Shown: positions 8,801 to 17,079 of the stretch, piece by piece
Numbering within the stretch: position 1 is the stretch's first letter
How the letters are laid out: every line of letters begins with the position of its first letter
Assembly: GCA_965371245.1 (NCBI GenBank)
Contig: CBDUXT010000011.1
Coordinates: 1-64,000, forward strand
Direction of reading: 5' to 3'
Length of the DNA stretch: 64,000 bases
Origin: CBDUXT01 sp965371245
GTDB lineage: Bacteria; Planctomycetota; Phycisphaerae; UBA1845
The notes under the pieces: generated by a model
Database searches by the model: none
Told to the model about the DNA's origin: nothing
Seen by the model: the letters and a program-made list of their open reading frames with translations, nothing else
Program-made: the position numbers and the translations under genes

Positions 8801-9779
8801 AGCCTGTCGGCAGCGTTGTGGCGGCGGCGTTACCGACGAGCATGGCCTGCTGCCAGCGCGCTGGCATGTCGCTGGGGTCGTAATAGAACATGGTCCCGCT
8901 GCCGCATCCGCCCGCGACGGCTTCCCCGGTTCCGCCCGGGTGGAAGGACAGGTCGCAGACAATCGTTCTCAGTTCGGGCAGCCCCCAATCGGTTCCGCCG
9001 TTGGTGCTCCGGACGATACCGCGGTCATTGGCGGCGAGGATTTCGTTGCTGTCGGCCGGGTTGACGGCAAGTCGGTTGACGTATTGCCAACTCGCGGTGT
9101 TGGCCAGTTGTGTCCAACTGTCCCCGAAGTCCATCGACTTGAAGACGCCGGCACCAAGCGTCGGACTGTACCACCCCGGCGTCAACTCGCCCGAGCCGGC
9201 ATATACGATTTGCGGGTTGTTGGGATCGATGGCCATCGAGACAATCGACAGCGTCTCGAGAAAATCATCCACTGGGCGCCACGACGCACCCGCATCGGTC
9301 GTCTTCCAGATGCCCCCGCTGACCGAGCCCAACAATATCTCGTCCGTGCGGACCGGGTGGATGACGATGGAACGGGTTCGTCCCCCGACGTTGCCCGGGC
9401 CAAGCCACTCCCAGCTCATCGAGTCGATGCCCGCGCCCGCAACGCTTCCCGCTGAGAGAACCAACGCAGCACGCTGTTGGCGCGCGATGGCCATCGCGCC
9501 TGTCGGCAGTGTTCCGTCGATCCGAGAACGTAGGGTCTGAAACCACTGCCCGCGCTGATACGGGAAGCCCGCCTTCGGATCGGCGTTCGCCCGCGGATCG
9601 CGCAGCTCTACCGACGCGCGGCTGGGCTCAGGCGTCGCTTGTGGATGCGGTGTCTGGGCGGCTGGAGCCCGAACGGCATGCATCGGACTTTCCTCTTGCG
9701 GCAGAGTGTTGACAAACCATGACGTGATGACCGCGCAGGTGGCAACAGCCACCAGCGCCCGTAGCGTGATGCGTCTCAT
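2889..9779 (-). CDS. Giant secreted protein: BNR/sortilin-like propeller, FG-GAP repeats, dockerin and Cys-rich modules
   Basis: This is 2296 residues if it starts at the ATG ending at 9779, which has a GGAG about 8 bases upstream and opens a signal peptide (MRRITLRALVAV followed by a hydrophobic run). An in-frame ATG at 9869 would add 30 residues before the signal and is less likely. Approximate layout: 60-930, a BNR/VPS10-like propeller with repeated GIWKTTDAGASW-type blades; 945-983, DCNGNG acidic motifs; 996-1373, FG-GAP repeats (AADFNDDGFADLVVAN); 1375-1460, a further acidic motif and a dockerin-like DVDGDGDCDLADY; 1473-2176, about 700 residues of Cys-rich modules; then an Ig-like tail. 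Two module types alternate: about 45 residues with a TPGC/CVC/CC/W/C pattern (nine copies) and about 22 residues of CGDGVCDAEETC type (eleven copies). No catalytic motif is visible, so a structural or adhesive role is inferred. Confidence 0.88.
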   Translation of the reverse strand: MRRITLRALVAVATCAVITSWFVNTLPQEESPMHAVRAPAAQTPHPQATPEPSRASVELRDPRANADPKAGFPYQRGQWFQTLRSRIDGTLPTGAMAIARQQRAALVLSAGSVAGAGIDSMSWEWLGPGNVGGRTRSIVIHPVRTDEILLGSVSGGIWKTTDAGASWRPVDDFLETLSIVSMAIDPNNPQIVYAGSGELTPGWYSPTLGAGVFKSMDFGDSWTQLANTASWQYVNRLAVNPADSNEILAANDRGIVRSTNGGTDWGLPELRTIVCDLSFHPGGTGEAVAGGCGSGTMFYYDPSDMPARWQQAMLVGNAAATTLPTGFVPDTDTNPDSINVASTAGFAGGDAVTIGSGFSSAVAIVASVSGANTLTLRSDLARTYFAGDPVVSRPRGRVEMAYARSNPSIVYAVLGTGNGSLWKSTDGGRNFNPAGVAGHHWGQGQYDTAVWVDPTNANRLVLGGGALVRTLDGGASFREIGWGSHADRHIIIEHPNFDAVANKTVFQGCDGGIFRTDDVLRVLPTTACATNADCPTGQVCDNRGNVCTFPDFGWRELNNQLGVTQFIHAAVDPATGILLGGTQDNGTPHFVPSACNSNGTCEAGEDCMSCPIDCPGTDCDPAGGPEGWSTVFGGDGGYCAIDPTDPTVFYGEYVRARVFRSGRGYIHGQTVTGGNGPCPSILAGDHIDACCSSALFYSPLIMDLGNPNRLLSGAARLWRTNNAKAASPTWEVIKGPAPTVAARNFISAIDIAPSDSNTIWVGHMNGQVFMTTNGTAANPTTPPCAPCLICPPYPTGSLCPNCPTGPMWRRVDLALPFGLPRGYVTRIRIDPSDANRVYLTYGGFLALSVWKTEDGGRRWESIMGTPPARLPNEQFNTIQIHPQQPGWLYVGTDQGLYTSQDDGDTWSAVNDGPANVIVNDLIWKNNELLAVTHGRGIFKTGIIIPDCDGNGVADFLELAGNDCNGNSRLDRCEPDCNGNGEPDDCDLASGVANFVRSVTLTVEDDPSSIAAADFNDDGFADLVVANINGSSFGPSVSVLMNLGDGPTGDWLGFDSAVNYRTPSCAGCPLGAIPGSPWAVTVSDVDTDGDFDIVYVFESGDLFRLTSDLDVLLNNGDGTFVRASFGPMIRDVASLRALAIEAGDLNGDPFDDLVIANSAAAGGTGQAQLTIVMNQGLRDDGSWLGFIPPRGADRFPDVGRRPTSIALGRFNVDGARDIASANRDSGDISILINDGTGVFLPETRIAIGGAPTSVTAADLNGDGLDDLAVAAGLANIFVLMNNGDGTFVAPFPYASGLASASAIASADFDRDGSMDLVFGTRLILNDGSGLFGAPFTAVAGSAISLATMDVDADGDEDFAGAPGTSRFVWVALNDSTVDCNRNGLPDDCDLAAGRPDSDGDGLLDECEREGCDVDGDGDCDLADYRRMFDCWRGPDVPCGAAASAAALVMDLDGDFDFDLRDYALLQIRYSGDQACCSTHGPGCTDFQVQQCVCESMAACCSTAWTAECVEAVTILNCGSCVGGGNCGNGTCDAGETCANCDRDCGSCAGTCCSANDSIGCDRTWVQDCVCRSDSACCTEGWTDECAALASDTCAACCGDGVCGEGESCRTCAPDCTDCIVACGNQECQVGEDCENCPADCGECPIVCGDGVCNGDETCVACLDDCGACLGSCCLQNGSIGCEDATVQDCVCSFDPTCCKVGWSAQCAMEAQQCGSCTGDCCSSNPTPGCFDPTVTGCVCAIDPTCCTEKWGVGCADLASNSCSACCGNGVCEIDESCETCVPDCGACPVVCGDGVCDVEETCANCKDDCGECPVVCGDGACDAGETCASCKEDCAPCTGACCTINNTPGCSDPIVTECVCAIDPTCCTEKWGVRCADLASGSCSACCGNGVCGIGETCETCVPDCDDCPVVCGDGVCDAAETCAKCKEDCGACLGSCCIKNESIGCEDATVQDCVCSFDPACCTVGWSAQCAMEARQCGSCDGDCCSPNVTPGCFDLTVTDCVCVIDPLCCTEKWGVGCANLASDSCTACCGDGICGAGEACETCSQDCGTCPAVCGDGVCDAEETCASCTADCGACAGSCCLARGTPGCSDSAVQGCVCALDPVCCDVAWDSICVRISDECGACTGDCCSANGTPGCDGTDVEQCVCANDAFCCETTWDDVCAGEAVSFGCGTCSQPPTVTILVPAQDSDPASNDPAGLYDGRDVVLGLWYKDVTFEGVAIDPEDGTLSGAAMVWTTDRGDIQPGGVTILGTGTTITVRLYSNVCTGVFHEITLTATDSGGNVVTQTRRVFIWKVC

Positions 9780-10121
9780 TCTCTCTTCTCCGATCGCCGG
9801 TTGGGATCTAGGAAGCTCGGCCGAAACCATCCGAACGTCCACCCGCGGCTGACCTCGCCAGTCTACCAAATCGGACGTTCGGGAATCAACCGTCGTGTGC
9901 CGACCTGGGTGCCCATCCCCGCGTTCCGGAACCGTCCCGGTGAACAGCGCCGACGGTCGATCGAGGTGCCATGGTCCTCATATGAAGGGAACTGCGTAAC
10001 GCAAGCCGATGGGCACCGGGGATGAGGAAATGGCGCGGAGGGACTTTGAGTTCGAAACCGCCCCGCCCAACGGGTGACTCCGGTCGATCACGAGCGGAGG
10101 CCGCCACCCGCCGACCGTGCC
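9780..10121. other. Intergenic stretch between two minus-strand genes
   Basis: About 340 bases upstream of the giant protein gene and downstream of the kinase gene. Apart from the ribosome-binding site of the giant protein (GGAG near 9788-9791) no gene, strong hairpin or clear promoter was recognised. Confidence 0.4.
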
Positions 10122-12851
10122 CTACCGCTCGTCCCCGCCGGCGGTGGACATAGCTCGGTAGGGATCAGCCTTCCCCGGTTTTCCCCAAGCCTCGTAGAGT
10201 TTGATGATCGCTTCGGCCGCCGCGCGGCGGATCATGCCGCCGCGCTGGAACCGGGCACTTGCCAATCGGTTGGCCGTGACCAGGCATCGCTGTGCCGCCG
10301 GATAGTCACCCGTGACGGTGAAGCTGCGGCCGCGTATCGTCATGGTCCTGACGAACAAGGACAGATCGACGACCCCGTCGCCCTGTGTTTGTTCGAGACA
10401 CGCTGCGGTCAGCGGGAGCACTTCGGCATGGTGCCCGAAGTCGACCAGGAGTGCAGAGACATCGACCATCCAGCGACGCCAGCCGTTCGCCTGTAGCGGC
10501 CAGAGGTGCGGAAGTCGCGCGAACGCCTCAAAGAACGCGCGCGCATCGGTGGCGTCCAGGCGGTCCGCCAATGCCTCAAGCGCCGCGGCGTCTTCGGGTG
10601 CTTCATCAGCCACCTGACGGCAGGCGGCGCCAAGCGCCAGGCCATACAGCCGAAGGGCCTCCTCGGGGGATCCGAACTTGCCCCGAATGTCCGCGAGCAG
10701 CTTGGTGGAAACGAATCGGATGTTTGCTCCGCGTTCCGGCATCAGTGCCAGCGACTCGGACAGAATTGCCTCCGCCTCAGCGTACCGTTCGCCGTCGATA
10801 AGAAAGTTCGCATAGCGGTTCATACACTCGACGGTGTAGCGGTCCTGAAGGTCGGGTCGCTTTCGGAAGATCCTTAGCGCCTCGCGGAAACAGCGGTCGG
10901 CCTCCTCCAACTCGTTCAACTCGCAGAGCATCATGGCCCGTCCAAAGGTAAAGCGGGCCACGTCCGCGTGGTCGCCATACCCGAGGCGCCGATACATGGC
11001 CAGCGCTTCTCGGTACATGCGTTCCGGCTCGCGCGGTGGCGGAGGCTCGGTCTGCCAGCGGCCGAAGGCAACACTCGCGTAGCTTTCCGCGACGAGCGGA
11101 TGCTCGCTTCCGTAGACCTCGCGACGGATGGCCAGCGCCCGCTTCTGGATTCCCACGCTGCTCGGGTCGAGCTTGAACGCCAGCGATTGGCCCAAGAGGT
11201 TCAAGACGTCGGCCACGCGCGGATCGTCCGGGCCATAGAGTCTTTCACTGATCTTCAGTGCGACGCGAAGATGGGGGATCGCCTCGCGCCACATCCACAT
11301 GCCCATGTAGGTGTTGGCGAGGGCGTAGCGCACGCCGGCCTCCACGGCCGGCCGATCCGTAAGCTCCGCCTGGATTCGCTTCTCGGCTTCCTCAAGCAGT
11401 TCCGCGACCGTCACATTTCGTCCTGTTCGATAGGGATTCGAGACGGCCAGCATGTCCTGGAGGAAGATGCGGATGTCCTGGGCGTCTGCCTCCGCTCGTA
11501 GCGCGGCGACTCGTTCTTGTTGGGCGAACCGCTCCGCGCGTCGGGCATGAATCAGACCGGTCGCTGTGCCGATGGTCCCAACGACAAGCGTGAGAAGAAC
11601 GATGCCCGCCGCGGCGACCACGACCTTGTTTCGTTTGACGAGCTTGATCGTCCGGTACGTCACGGTGCTTCGCCGCGCAACGACGGGTAGCCCATCCTGA
11701 TATCGCCCGATGTCGTCCGACAGCTCCTGAACAGAGGCGTATCGTCGTTGCGGTTCCTTTTGCAGGGCCATCAGGACGATGTTGTCGAGGTCGCCTCGAA
11801 GGTGGCGCCGAAGCTGCGCGGGTTGCTCGCCGCGAAGACGCCCGACGGTGTCCGACGAGAGCGTAGCGGAGCCTTCCGAGCCGGCCACAAAACCAGTGGG
11901 ACTCACCACGGCCGCGCTGGGCGTCGGCGGCTGCTGTTCGCAGACCACGCGCCCCTTTTGATAGTCCGACCCGGAGTCGAACGAGTAGGGACGCCGGCCG
12001 GTCAAGAGTTCGTAGAGGATGACGCCAAGCGAATAGACGTCGGTGGCCGTGGTGATCGTCTCGCCGCGCACCTGCTCGGGGCTGGCGTATCGAGGGGTCA
12101 GCGCGCGTAGGGCCGTGAGCGTTGCATCGACATCGCCCGAGTCCCCGGGGTCATCGAGTAGCTTGGCGATGCCGAAGTCCAACAACTTCGGCTCGCCTTC
12201 CGGCGTGACCAGGATGTTGCTCGGCTTGAGGTCTCGGTGGACGATCAGGTTTTGGTGGGCGAAGTGGACGGCCTGGCACACCTTGCGAAACAATTCGAGG
12301 CGGTCCGTAATCGAGAGCCGGCGCTGGTCGCAGTGCGCGTCGATCCGTAACCCATCGACCAGTTCCATCACCAGATAGGGCACGCCGTCGTTCGTGGCTC
12401 CGCCGTCGATCAATCGCGTGATGTAGGCGTGCTCGAGTTGAGCGAGGGCCTGCCGCTCTTGGTGGAATCGTCTACGCATCGAGGCGGTCATCGTGCCGAG
12501 CCGAATCAACTTGATGGCCACCCGTTGTTGATAATGGTCGTCGTCGCGCACGGCGCGAAAGACGGTCCCCATTCCGCCGGAGGCAATGACCCCGTCGATG
12601 CGATATCGATCGACACGGCGGCCGACCATCGAGTGTGCCAGATCCTGCGTCGTTGAGGTGCCGCGGTTGCCGAGAAGGGGCGTGGTCAGGAAGCTGTCAG
12701 CGCCGGCGTGGGCCGACAGAAGCGATTCGACTTCGTTGCGGAGCTCCGCATCTCCGTCACAGGCCACGTCGAGGAAGGCGGTTCGCCTGCCGGGCGCACA
12801 GTCGAGCGCATCGCTGAACACGCGGTCGATGATGCTTCCGTTAGGCGACAC
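10122..12851 (-). CDS. Membrane Ser/Thr protein kinase with TPR-rich C-terminus
   Basis: A 909-residue PknB-type (Hanks) kinase. After an ~80-residue leader of the type found in planctomycete kinases, the catalytic domain runs from about 81 to 395. It has the glycine loop SGGMGTV (~91-97), VAIK Lys114, HRDLKPSN (catalytic Asp207), DFG (Asp225) and the activation-segment end ASPEQ, so it should be active. A single transmembrane helix lies at ~410-434, and the remaining ~470 residues are TPR-like helical repeats, probably extracytoplasmic. It starts with GTG inside the end of the upstream sigma-factor gene (11 bp overlap), so the two are translated from one message. A sigma/kinase pair of this kind is common in Planctomycetes and is thought to form a signalling unit; the signal and targets are unknown. 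Confidence 0.93.
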   Translation of the reverse strand: MSPNGSIIDRVFSDALDCAPGRRTAFLDVACDGDAELRNEVESLLSAHAGADSFLTTPLLGNRGTSTTQDLAHSMVGRRVDRYRIDGVIASGGMGTVFRAVRDDDHYQQRVAIKLIRLGTMTASMRRRFHQERQALAQLEHAYITRLIDGGATNDGVPYLVMELVDGLRIDAHCDQRRLSITDRLELFRKVCQAVHFAHQNLIVHRDLKPSNILVTPEGEPKLLDFGIAKLLDDPGDSGDVDATLTALRALTPRYASPEQVRGETITTATDVYSLGVILYELLTGRRPYSFDSGSDYQKGRVVCEQQPPTPSAAVVSPTGFVAGSEGSATLSSDTVGRLRGEQPAQLRRHLRGDLDNIVLMALQKEPQRRYASVQELSDDIGRYQDGLPVVARRSTVTYRTIKLVKRNKVVVAAAGIVLLTLVVGTIGTATGLIHARRAERFAQQERVAALRAEADAQDIRIFLQDMLAVSNPYRTGRNVTVAELLEEAEKRIQAELTDRPAVEAGVRYALANTYMGMWMWREAIPHLRVALKISERLYGPDDPRVADVLNLLGQSLAFKLDPSSVGIQKRALAIRREVYGSEHPLVAESYASVAFGRWQTEPPPPREPERMYREALAMYRRLGYGDHADVARFTFGRAMMLCELNELEEADRCFREALRIFRKRPDLQDRYTVECMNRYANFLIDGERYAEAEAILSESLALMPERGANIRFVSTKLLADIRGKFGSPEEALRLYGLALGAACRQVADEAPEDAAALEALADRLDATDARAFFEAFARLPHLWPLQANGWRRWMVDVSALLVDFGHHAEVLPLTAACLEQTQGDGVVDLSLFVRTMTIRGRSFTVTGDYPAAQRCLVTANRLASARFQRGGMIRRAAAEAIIKLYEAWGKPGKADPYRAMSTAGGDER

Positions 12852-13440
12852 GGGGACAGCCCTCTGCTGTGCCGCCTTCCTTCTCGGTCAGCTTCCTGAA
12901 GAGCCACGCCCGGGCGAACTGCCAGTCGCGTTCGACGCTTCGCTCGGCGACACCGATGATCTCGGCGACCTCCTCGACGATGAGCCCACCGAAGAAACGC
13001 AGCTCAACGACTTGCGCCTTACGCGGATGGGTGTCCGACAGATCGAGCAAGGCTTCGTCCAGGGCGATCAGGTCGATGTCGCGGTCTTCAGTGGCAAGAT
13101 GAATGTTGTCCAGAGGGATGCGGTTGCTGTTTCCCTGCCGCTTTAGGCTCCGATGCATTCGGGCGTGATCGATGAGAATGCGGCGGATGGCCTGGGCGGC
13201 GACGGCAACGAAGTGGGCGCGATTCCGCCAGACGACGCGATCCTGCCCGACCAACCGGAGGTACGCCTCGTTGACCAGTGCGGTTGGCTGAAGGGTGTGG
13301 TCCGGGCGCTCACGCCGCAGGGCACGGCGAGCCAGGGAGTGCAACTCGGCATAAAGCAGCGGCAGAAGCTCATCGACGGCGTTGCCCTCCCCGTCGGTGA
13401 GCCCCTGAAGGGGCAGCGTGATGTCTGTCGCGTCATTCAC
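12841..13440 (-). CDS. ECF-type RNA polymerase sigma factor
   Basis: 199 residues, the usual ECF length. The N-terminal half has a region-2-like stretch (LLPLLYAELHSLARRAL, then TALVNEAYLRL and RNRAHFVAVAAQAIRRIL). The C-terminal half has a region-4 helix-turn-helix (VVELRFFGGLIVEEVAEIIG, SVERDWQFARAWL). This wording matches the planctomycete ECF group often encoded beside Ser/Thr kinases. The stop overlaps the kinase start by 11 bp. No anti-sigma factor is adjacent, so control probably runs through the kinase or another partner; this is inference. Confidence 0.93.
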   Translation of the reverse strand: MNDATDITLPLQGLTDGEGNAVDELLPLLYAELHSLARRALRRERPDHTLQPTALVNEAYLRLVGQDRVVWRNRAHFVAVAAQAIRRILIDHARMHRSLKRQGNSNRIPLDNIHLATEDRDIDLIALDEALLDLSDTHPRKAQVVELRFFGGLIVEEVAEIIGVAERSVERDWQFARAWLFRKLTEKEGGTAEGCPRVA

Positions 13441-13693
13441 GGTGGCCTATACGTCCTCCGATCAGGAAAGAACCAGTTTCGTATGTCGGCTTTCGCCCCA
13501 AGTCACCGCGTTATTGTACGGCAGAACCAGCCAGAGATTTCACGGCCACCCCGATATGGGGGCCAATCCACGTTTTCGGACCTATCCGCGGGGTGGCTGG
13601 GGCCGCTGTGCCCCCGCGAAGAGTTGCCCAGGACGGGAGCCGTCCGTGGTGCGGCCGGATCACCGTCGAAACACAAGGCTTGGACCAGGAAGT

Positions 13694-13699
13694 AAGGAG
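13694..13699 (+). promoter_or_regulatory. Ribosome-binding site deciding a GTG start
   Basis: AAGGAG lies 8 bases before the GTG at 13708 and supports that start for the 1080-residue secreted protein. Confidence 0.7.
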
Positions 13700-13707
13700 C
13701 TTGTATC

Positions 13708-16700
13708 GTGAGACCAGTGCATCCCAACCGTTGCACCCGGGCCGAGGGCGAACGGCGTTCTACGTTCTTGAGTACTCACCACGCGACGGCGATCCACGCT
13801 GTTCACCGTGCCTCGATCGTGCCGCCGGGCCTAACCGTCCTGATCGTCGCCCTGCCCGGTCTGCTTGGCGATCGACCCGTGTTAGCCCAATGTGTCGAGG
13901 GATGCTCGGCCATACACACGCTCTTCGGTGAAGTCCCAGGTGATTCGTTCGGCTGGAAATCGAACTTCCTCGGCGACGTCAACGGCGATGGGATCAACGA
14001 TTTTATCATCACCGCGCGTGATAACGACGCGGGTGGAAACAACGCCGGCCGAGCCTACGTCTACTCGGGCGCCGACGGTGTGGAGTTGTTTCGCGTGACG
14101 GGTTCCATACCGAACGGGCGACTGGGAAATGACGCCAATCGGGCGGGTGACGTCAGCGGCGACGGCGTTCGCGACGCCATCATCGGCGCTCCCAGTGCCG
14201 GCGCGGGACGCGCGATCGTCGCTTCCGGCGTGGATGGAACGCCGATCCATACGTTCTCGGGCGAACAGGCCGGTGATCAATTCGGCTTCCGCGTCGCAGG
14301 GGATGCGGACATCAACGGAGACGGCACGCCGGACCTGCTCATTAGCGCCATCGGACACGACGCCGGCGGTACGGACTCCGGACGAGCCTACGTCTACTCG
14401 GGTGTCGATTTCTCGTTGATCTGTGCCGTGGACGGGCTGGGGGGAGGGGACCAGCTCGGCACGTCGTTGTCCGACGTTGGAGATATCAACAACGACAACC
14501 GAGCCGACTTTGTCGTCGGAGCCCGAAACGCCAACGGTGGCTCGGGGCAAGCGTATGTCTATTCCTACGATGGCGTTTCCTGCAACCTGGTGTTCACACT
14601 CAACCCGCAAGCCCCCGCGTCGGACTTCGGGCACCTCTTTGCCGACGGCGGTCGCGACATCAACAACGACGGCACCCCTGATATCTACGTGGGCGATTGG
14701 CCGGGTACCCGCGCGTACATCTACTCCGGCGTCGATGGCTCCTTGATTCACCAGCTTGTGGGCGACAACAACGGGCAGTTCGGGCTCGGTGAGATGATCG
14801 ACGACGTCAACGGCGATGGCCATGCCGACATGGTTCTGGCTGCGTGGGTCAGCAATGCCGGCGGAGGAGGAGCGGGTAAGGGGTTCATCTATTCCGGACG
14901 TGACGGGTCGATCCTGGAGACGTTCACGCATGACGTTCCCGGCGCCAACTTTGGTTTCGACGCCAAAGGTCTCGGCGATGTCGATCTTGACGGGCGGCCC
15001 GACTATCTGTTTACGGCCGCCTCCGACCTGGCCGGACGGGGCGTCGCCTATGTCATCGCGGGAACGATCGCGCCCATCGCCTCGCGAACGGGCCTGTTCG
15101 TCACGGGCTTCGGCTCGGGCAATGTCGTGGAGTTCAACGCGCAAACGGGTGATGGTGTCGGCGCCCTGGTTCCCGGCGGCGCGGGCGGACTGGCGAGTGC
15201 GCATAGCATCATACTGGGTCCCGAGGGTCGATTGTATGTCACCTCGGCCGGCACAAACCAGGTGCTTCGCTACCGCATTGAGGACGGCTCGTTCGTCGAT
15301 GTGTTCGCCAGCGGTGCGGGGTCGCCGCTTTCCGCACCGACCGATGCGCGGTTCGGTCCCGATGGGAACCTCTACGTCGTGAGTTTCAACTCCGGTCAGG
15401 TGCTTCGGTTCGACGGTCTGACGGGATCGTTCATCGATGTCTTTGCGACCGCGCCCGTCCCGGGACAAGCTGAGATGATCCAGTGGGGTGCCGACGGTCA
15501 TCTCTACCTGACAACAGGGCAAGGCCACTCCGTGCTTCGATTCGACGGCGCCACCGGTGCGCCGCTGCCCGGACCGCTGGGGGCGGCGGGCACGGCAGAG
15601 TTCGTACCGTCCGGAAGCGGTGGCATCCTCGACTGCCATCATCTCCTCTTCGGACCCGACGGGAATCTCTACGTCTCTTCGATGGACAACGCTCGCATCA
15701 TCCGATTCGACGGAAACACCGGCGCGCTCATCGGGACGTTTGTCAACGCAACGGGTGGGGTCAGCCTGCCACACGGCATCGCTTTCGGCCCCGACAGCCA
15801 TCTGTACGTCGCGTCGTTCGGGACGAACAACGTGCTTCGCTACGACGGCACGACCGGGGCGTTTCTCGACGTGTTCGCCACCGGAAGCGGGCTGACACAG
15901 CCGACTGCTCTGGTCTTCACCTTCCATCCCGCGGACTTTGATATCGATGGCGATGTCGGCCCTGACGACGCGGCACTGTTCGCCGCGTGCCTCGCCGGAT
16001 CGGGCGTTCCCATCGAAACAGTTTGCGAACCGGCCGACTTCGACAGCGACGGCGACGTGGACTGCGGGGACACGGCCAATTTCAGGCGAGGGTGGACCGG
16101 ACCGCCGGAGTTCCCGCCGTTGTTTGGCACCTGCGACCAGGACTGCAACACCAACGGCGTCGCCGATGTCATCGACATTGAGGTGGGGGCGGCCGGTGAT
16201 TGCAACCAGAATCGTATTCCCGACTCTTGTGACATCGCAAGCGGTACCTCCCCGGACGAAGACGGCGACGGCGAGCCCGACGAATGCTGTACCTCCATCG
16301 CACCCAGTCAACCGACCGGTGTGGTGCCCACCAATCGCTACATCGCGTTTACCGTCGATCAGGTGGGCGCTGTGCAGGCGATCCGCGTGACCCTCGTAGC
16401 CATACCGCCGCCCAATAGCGCTGCGACCGGCCGAACCATGTGGGTCGGGCCGCCGGAACAGATCAGCGAGAACGCCGGAAAGCGCCTGGCGTCGGAGCTG
16501 CCTGGGTCGCCGGCGTTCCCGCTGTCCACGTTGCAGTGTACGCCGTTTTTTGCCGATTGGGGCGCGATGGGAACCGTACACGTCTACGGGCTGGGCATCG
16601 TTCCGGGTGGTCAGTACGAGCTCCAGGCGCTCGCCGAGGGCTGCGGCTCGGCGACCGACGAAACACTCTCACAAGCCCTACCGGTCGCCATGAGCGGTTG

Positions 16701-16950
16701 GGGAGACGTGGTCAAGGACTGCACCACGAACCCCTGCGGAGCACCTGACGGTATCGTGAATGTGGCCTTCGACGTCGTGGCCATCCTCGACAAGTTCCAG
16801 AACAGACCGCAAGCGCCCATCAAATCCCGATGCGACATCGAGCCCGCCCTGCCGAATCAGTTGATCGGGATCACCGACGTAACGCGCGCGTTGGACGCCT
16901 TCAGCGGAATCGTGTTCCCGTTCCCCTCGATACCCGCCCCATGCCCGTGA
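13708..16950 (+). CDS. Secreted FG-GAP / Vgb-like propeller protein with shared C-terminal module
   Basis: 1080 residues, GTG start with a strong AAGGAG. A long N-terminal region contains a hydrophobic signal segment (about 35-50) ending at LAQC. Residues ~60-420 are FG-GAP repeats of the integrin-alpha type (DINGDGTPDLLISA, GRAYVYSGVDG). Residues ~440-740 form a second propeller of NHL/Vgb type with repeats such as GPDGNLYVVSFNSGQVLRF. Then come acidic dockerin-like motifs (FDIDGDVGPDD, DFDSDGDVDCGD) and DCNTNG/DCNQN motifs. The last ~200 residues form the module also seen at the ends of the proteins at 3-1484 and 28074-31619. The gene diverges from the sigma/kinase pair. It is likely a cell-surface or extracellular structural or binding protein; no catalytic residues are evident. 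Confidence 0.88.
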   Translation: MRPVHPNRCTRAEGERRSTFLSTHHATAIHAVHRASIVPPGLTVLIVALPGLLGDRPVLAQCVEGCSAIHTLFGEVPGDSFGWKSNFLGDVNGDGINDFIITARDNDAGGNNAGRAYVYSGADGVELFRVTGSIPNGRLGNDANRAGDVSGDGVRDAIIGAPSAGAGRAIVASGVDGTPIHTFSGEQAGDQFGFRVAGDADINGDGTPDLLISAIGHDAGGTDSGRAYVYSGVDFSLICAVDGLGGGDQLGTSLSDVGDINNDNRADFVVGARNANGGSGQAYVYSYDGVSCNLVFTLNPQAPASDFGHLFADGGRDINNDGTPDIYVGDWPGTRAYIYSGVDGSLIHQLVGDNNGQFGLGEMIDDVNGDGHADMVLAAWVSNAGGGGAGKGFIYSGRDGSILETFTHDVPGANFGFDAKGLGDVDLDGRPDYLFTAASDLAGRGVAYVIAGTIAPIASRTGLFVTGFGSGNVVEFNAQTGDGVGALVPGGAGGLASAHSIILGPEGRLYVTSAGTNQVLRYRIEDGSFVDVFASGAGSPLSAPTDARFGPDGNLYVVSFNSGQVLRFDGLTGSFIDVFATAPVPGQAEMIQWGADGHLYLTTGQGHSVLRFDGATGAPLPGPLGAAGTAEFVPSGSGGILDCHHLLFGPDGNLYVSSMDNARIIRFDGNTGALIGTFVNATGGVSLPHGIAFGPDSHLYVASFGTNNVLRYDGTTGAFLDVFATGSGLTQPTALVFTFHPADFDIDGDVGPDDAALFAACLAGSGVPIETVCEPADFDSDGDVDCGDTANFRRGWTGPPEFPPLFGTCDQDCNTNGVADVIDIEVGAAGDCNQNRIPDSCDIASGTSPDEDGDGEPDECCTSIAPSQPTGVVPTNRYIAFTVDQVGAVQAIRVTLVAIPPPNSAATGRTMWVGPPEQISENAGKRLASELPGSPAFPLSTLQCTPFFADWGAMGTVHVYGLGIVPGGQYELQALAEGCGSATDETLSQALPVAMSGWGDVVKDCTTNPCGAPDGIVNVAFDVVAILDKFQNRPQAPIKSRCDIEPALPNQLIGITDVTRALDAFSGIVFPFPSIPAPCP

Positions 16951-17032
16951 CGGGTGCAACGAGTCCATATACGGCGACCGGATTGAGCAAGGGAAACGTA
17001 CACCCGACCTGTGGGAACACGGGAACCGTGTC

Positions 17033-17079
17033 TGTCAGTTGTCAGCCATCGACCGAGAACTGATCCCTGTCAACTGACA
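17033..17079. terminator. Inverted repeat between convergent genes, possible two-way terminator
   Basis: The arms at 17033-17045 and 17067-17079 are complementary over 13 bases with one mismatch, separated by 21 bases. The site lies between the convergent ends of the secreted protein (16950) and the helicase (17070) and overlaps the helicase stop. There is no T-run, so a role in termination is only suggested by position. Confidence 0.4.

Noticed and set aside
13882..16581. An 899-residue minus-strand frame opposite the FG-GAP/propeller protein
   Set aside because: The plus-strand gene has AAGGAG, a signal peptide and clear repeats. The antisense frame has no domain.
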